Below are positions 14,680-16,394 of a DNA stretch of 16,394 bases, piece by piece. Position 1 is the first letter of the stretch. The number at the start of each line of letters is the position of its first letter. A program made the position numbers and the translations under genes. The notes under the pieces were generated by a model. That model did no database searches. It had not been told where the DNA came from and saw only the letters and a program-made list of their open reading frames with translations. Source of the DNA: Clostridia bacterium (GTDB lineage Bacteria; Bacillota; Clostridia; Oscillospirales; Butyricicoccaceae); contig CAAFJY010000053.1 of the NCBI GenBank assembly GCA_900763355.1, positions 1 through 16,394 of the forward strand, in the 5' to 3' direction.

Positions 14680-16344
14680 TTAATAGGCGTTATAATACCC
14701 CACCTGGGCTCCAGTGAAGTAAAAAGCGATGATTTCCTCACAGGTAAAGCCGCGCTGGGCCATGGCATAGGCCCCCATCTGGCTCATCCCGATATTGTGG
14801 CCCGAGCCCGTCCCCGAAAGGGTGTAAACCCCGGAGGCACTTCCCGTGTTTTGATGGATCTCCACCGATTCCAGCCCCCGGCCCGTGAGGGCATAGCTGT
14901 TTTGAGGGTTGATGGTCTGGGCGCGCCCGCTGCTTCCCACGGCATAGAGCCCGCCGGCAGAAACGGCTACGCCGTTGACCGAAACAGAGCTTCCCCCGGT
15001 CCCTCCGACGAGCGTGTACCGGTGGCTGCCCACCGTTTTACCCAGTGTGGGGCTGTTGAGCGCCGTGCGGGCCCGATCGCCGGTGAAGCGCAGCAAAGAG
15101 CCGTCGGACTGGACGGCGCACAGCTCGATGACGTTGCCCGCCTGGCTGTATCGGCTCACATAAACGTCGGTGATCGACTGGCTGGTATAGCCCTTTTGCT
15201 GGAAGATCCAGGTGATCTCATCCAGGGTATAGGTGGCGGAATAGGGGCGGGTGTCCTCCAGATAGATGTCCTCCACCGCCCGGAGATAGGGGATGTCCTC
15301 CCCCCAGATGTTCCCGGCGTCCTCGGTATAGCCGCCGCTGGAGGCGTGGTAATAGGTCTGGCAGATCTCCCCGTTGTAGAGGACATAGAGCCCGTCCACG
15401 GCCTCCACCGCGCTGTCGGAGACGGCGGTGGCCCGGTTGGCCCCCTGGTACATCTGGCAGTCGGTGTTATTGCACAGGTCAAAGCCCTTGCCGCTGTGCT
15501 TGCCCTTGTTGTTGAGGGCATAGCATTTGGCGCACAGAGCCTGGGCCTTCTGGGCCTCCACCGGCCAGGAGGGGCTCACCTCATAGGGCAGAACGCCCTT
15601 GATATAGTCGGTGAGACCCACCACATTGATGACCGAGAGATTGCCGCCGCTGGCCCGGTAGTATTCAAAGCCGCCCCGGTACTGATAGCCCTTGAACCAG
15701 GTGAGCTCGCTCTCGGGCTCGATGCCCAGACGGGCCGAGCCCAGATAGTCCAGCTGGAAGAGGATCTCGTCCGTGCCGGTGACCACCACGGTATAGCAGG
15801 TGCGGCTGCTTCCCCGGAGGACGGTGGGATACCCGCAGACGCTCTCCACCCCGGCCTGGGCGGCCTGGGCATCGCTCTCCTCGGTCCACTTCCCCACCCG
15901 GACGCGATAGCCGCCGGAGACGGCGCAGAGATAGGCATCGTACCCCGCGCGGGAAAGGCTCTCCCGGAGGGTCTCCCCCTCCCCTTCGTCAAACAAAGCG
16001 TCCAGCTGGACGCAGTTGGTCCCTACCACCCCGGTATAGGAGCTCAGGGGCAGCTCGGAATAGGTGCTGCCGGAGACCCAGAGATCGGCGTTTTTCAAAA
16101 CTGTGATCTTGTTTTCCGCCGGGATACTGTAAAGAGAAACGAACGTCCGGTCGCTGTCATAATACCCCAGCTCATAGCCCACGGTAGAGCCGGTGGGGTT
16201 CTGGAGATTGGCCGCGGCCAACGCCGAACCGTCAAAGGCCAGGCCGATCTTCATCACCGGGTCATAGCCCTGGGCGCTCGCGCCTGCTGGGAACAGCAGC
16301 AGCGCCAGGGAGAGGATCAGGGTCAGACAGACTCCTTTTTTCAT
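14680..16344 (-). CDS. SpoIID/LytB-domain protein with SPOR-like segment
   Basis: A secreted 554-residue protein: signal peptide to about residue 24 ([10 protein letters not shown] then QG), a variable N-terminal region, and the SpoIID domain from about 235 to the end. Family landmarks are [19 protein letters not shown] with the candidate catalytic Glu255, the TDCQMYQG cysteine region (Cys291, Cys296), [18 protein letters not shown], and the final [18 protein letters not shown] (515-532). SpoIID is a lytic transglycosylase active on denuded glycan during engulfment. Residues about 117-168 resemble a SPOR glycan-binding domain ([19 protein letters not shown]). ATG at 16344 is chosen by GAGG six bases upstream. 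A SpoIID-like gene next to queA is common in Clostridia, so this may be a paralogue and not the sporulation gene itself. Confidence 0.93.
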   Translation of the reverse strand: MKKGVCLTLILSLALLLFPAGASAQGYDPVMKIGLAFDGSALAAANLQNPTGSTVGYELGYYDSDRTFVSLYSIPAENKITVLKNADLWVSGSTYSELPLSSYTGVVGTNCVQLDALFDEGEGETLRESLSRAGYDAYLCAVSGGYRVRVGKWTEESDAQAAQAGVESVCGYPTVLRGSSRTCYTVVVTGTDEILFQLDYLGSARLGIEPESELTWFKGYQYRGGFEYYRASGGNLSVINVVGLTDYIKGVLPYEVSPSWPVEAQKAQALCAKCYALNNKGKHSGKGFDLCNNTDCQMYQGANRATAVSDSAVEAVDGLYVLYNGEICQTYYHASSGGYTEDAGNIWGEDIPYLRAVEDIYLEDTRPYSATYTLDEITWIFQQKGYTSQSITDVYVSRYSQAGNVIELCAVQSDGSLLRFTGDRARTALNSPTLGKTVGSHRYTLVGGTGGSSVSVNGVAVSAGGLYAVGSSGRAQTINPQNSYALTGRGLESVEIHQNTGSASGVYTLSGTGSGHNIGMSQMGAYAMAQRGFTCEEIIAFYFTGAQVGYYNAY

Positions 16345-16394
16345 GGGGCACCTCGCTTTTCTTGTGGGAAAAAAATCATACAAATTAAACAAAA

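Overview
This window looks like chromosomal DNA from a GC-rich, spore-forming member of the Clostridia. The gene content and order suggest the Oscillospiraceae group (relatives of Flavonifractor, Lawsonibacter or Intestinimonas), but this is inferred from protein style and synteny, not from a search. Genes are dense, there are no tRNA or rRNA genes, and I see no CRISPR array, insertion sequence or prophage.

Left part (1-3210): a membrane-anchored protein cut by the window edge and a GNAT acetyltransferase that appears internally deleted lie on the minus strand. They face away from a plus-strand unit with a near-consensus promoter: a DMT/EamA transporter, lgt (lipoprotein diacylglyceryl transferase), and a small conserved gene broken by a one-base frameshift. 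A strong stem-loop closes the unit and is shared with the convergent recombinase.

Middle part (3204-7666): a complete Xer-type tyrosine recombinase (minus strand) diverges from a two-gene module, a four-helix membrane protein plus a small Xre-type regulator (plus strand). The module's promoter sits between two matching 19-bp operator-like sites. A gene-poor stretch with a perfect 13-bp inverted repeat follows. Next comes a minus-strand efflux pair, a HlyD-like adaptor and a MacB/FtsX-type permease, with no ATPase gene in the window. A 43-residue four-cysteine protein is divergent from this pair.

Right part (7704-16394): a long minus-strand housekeeping block. In transcription order it reads spoIID-like, queA, DUF2442 gene, rmuC, tgt, yajC, a TIGR04086/YrzE-type membrane protein, a CwlD-like amidase, radA. 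QueA and Tgt act in tRNA queuosine synthesis; YajC belongs to the Sec accessory complex; SpoIID-like protein and amidase act on peptidoglycan; RadA and RmuC act in DNA recombination. A small AT-richer islet (DUF2442 plus the apparent C-terminal stub of a DUF4160-like partner) sits between queA and rmuC.

A recurring theme is partial gene decay: an internally deleted acetyltransferase, a frameshifted gene, a 21-codon remnant, an ATPase-less efflux pair, and two genes whose best ribosome binding site points to ACG or CTG. I did not find an obviously new multi-gene system. The best candidates for follow-up are the membrane-protein/Xre module with its paired operators and the yajC-yrzE terminator that buries a ribosome binding site.
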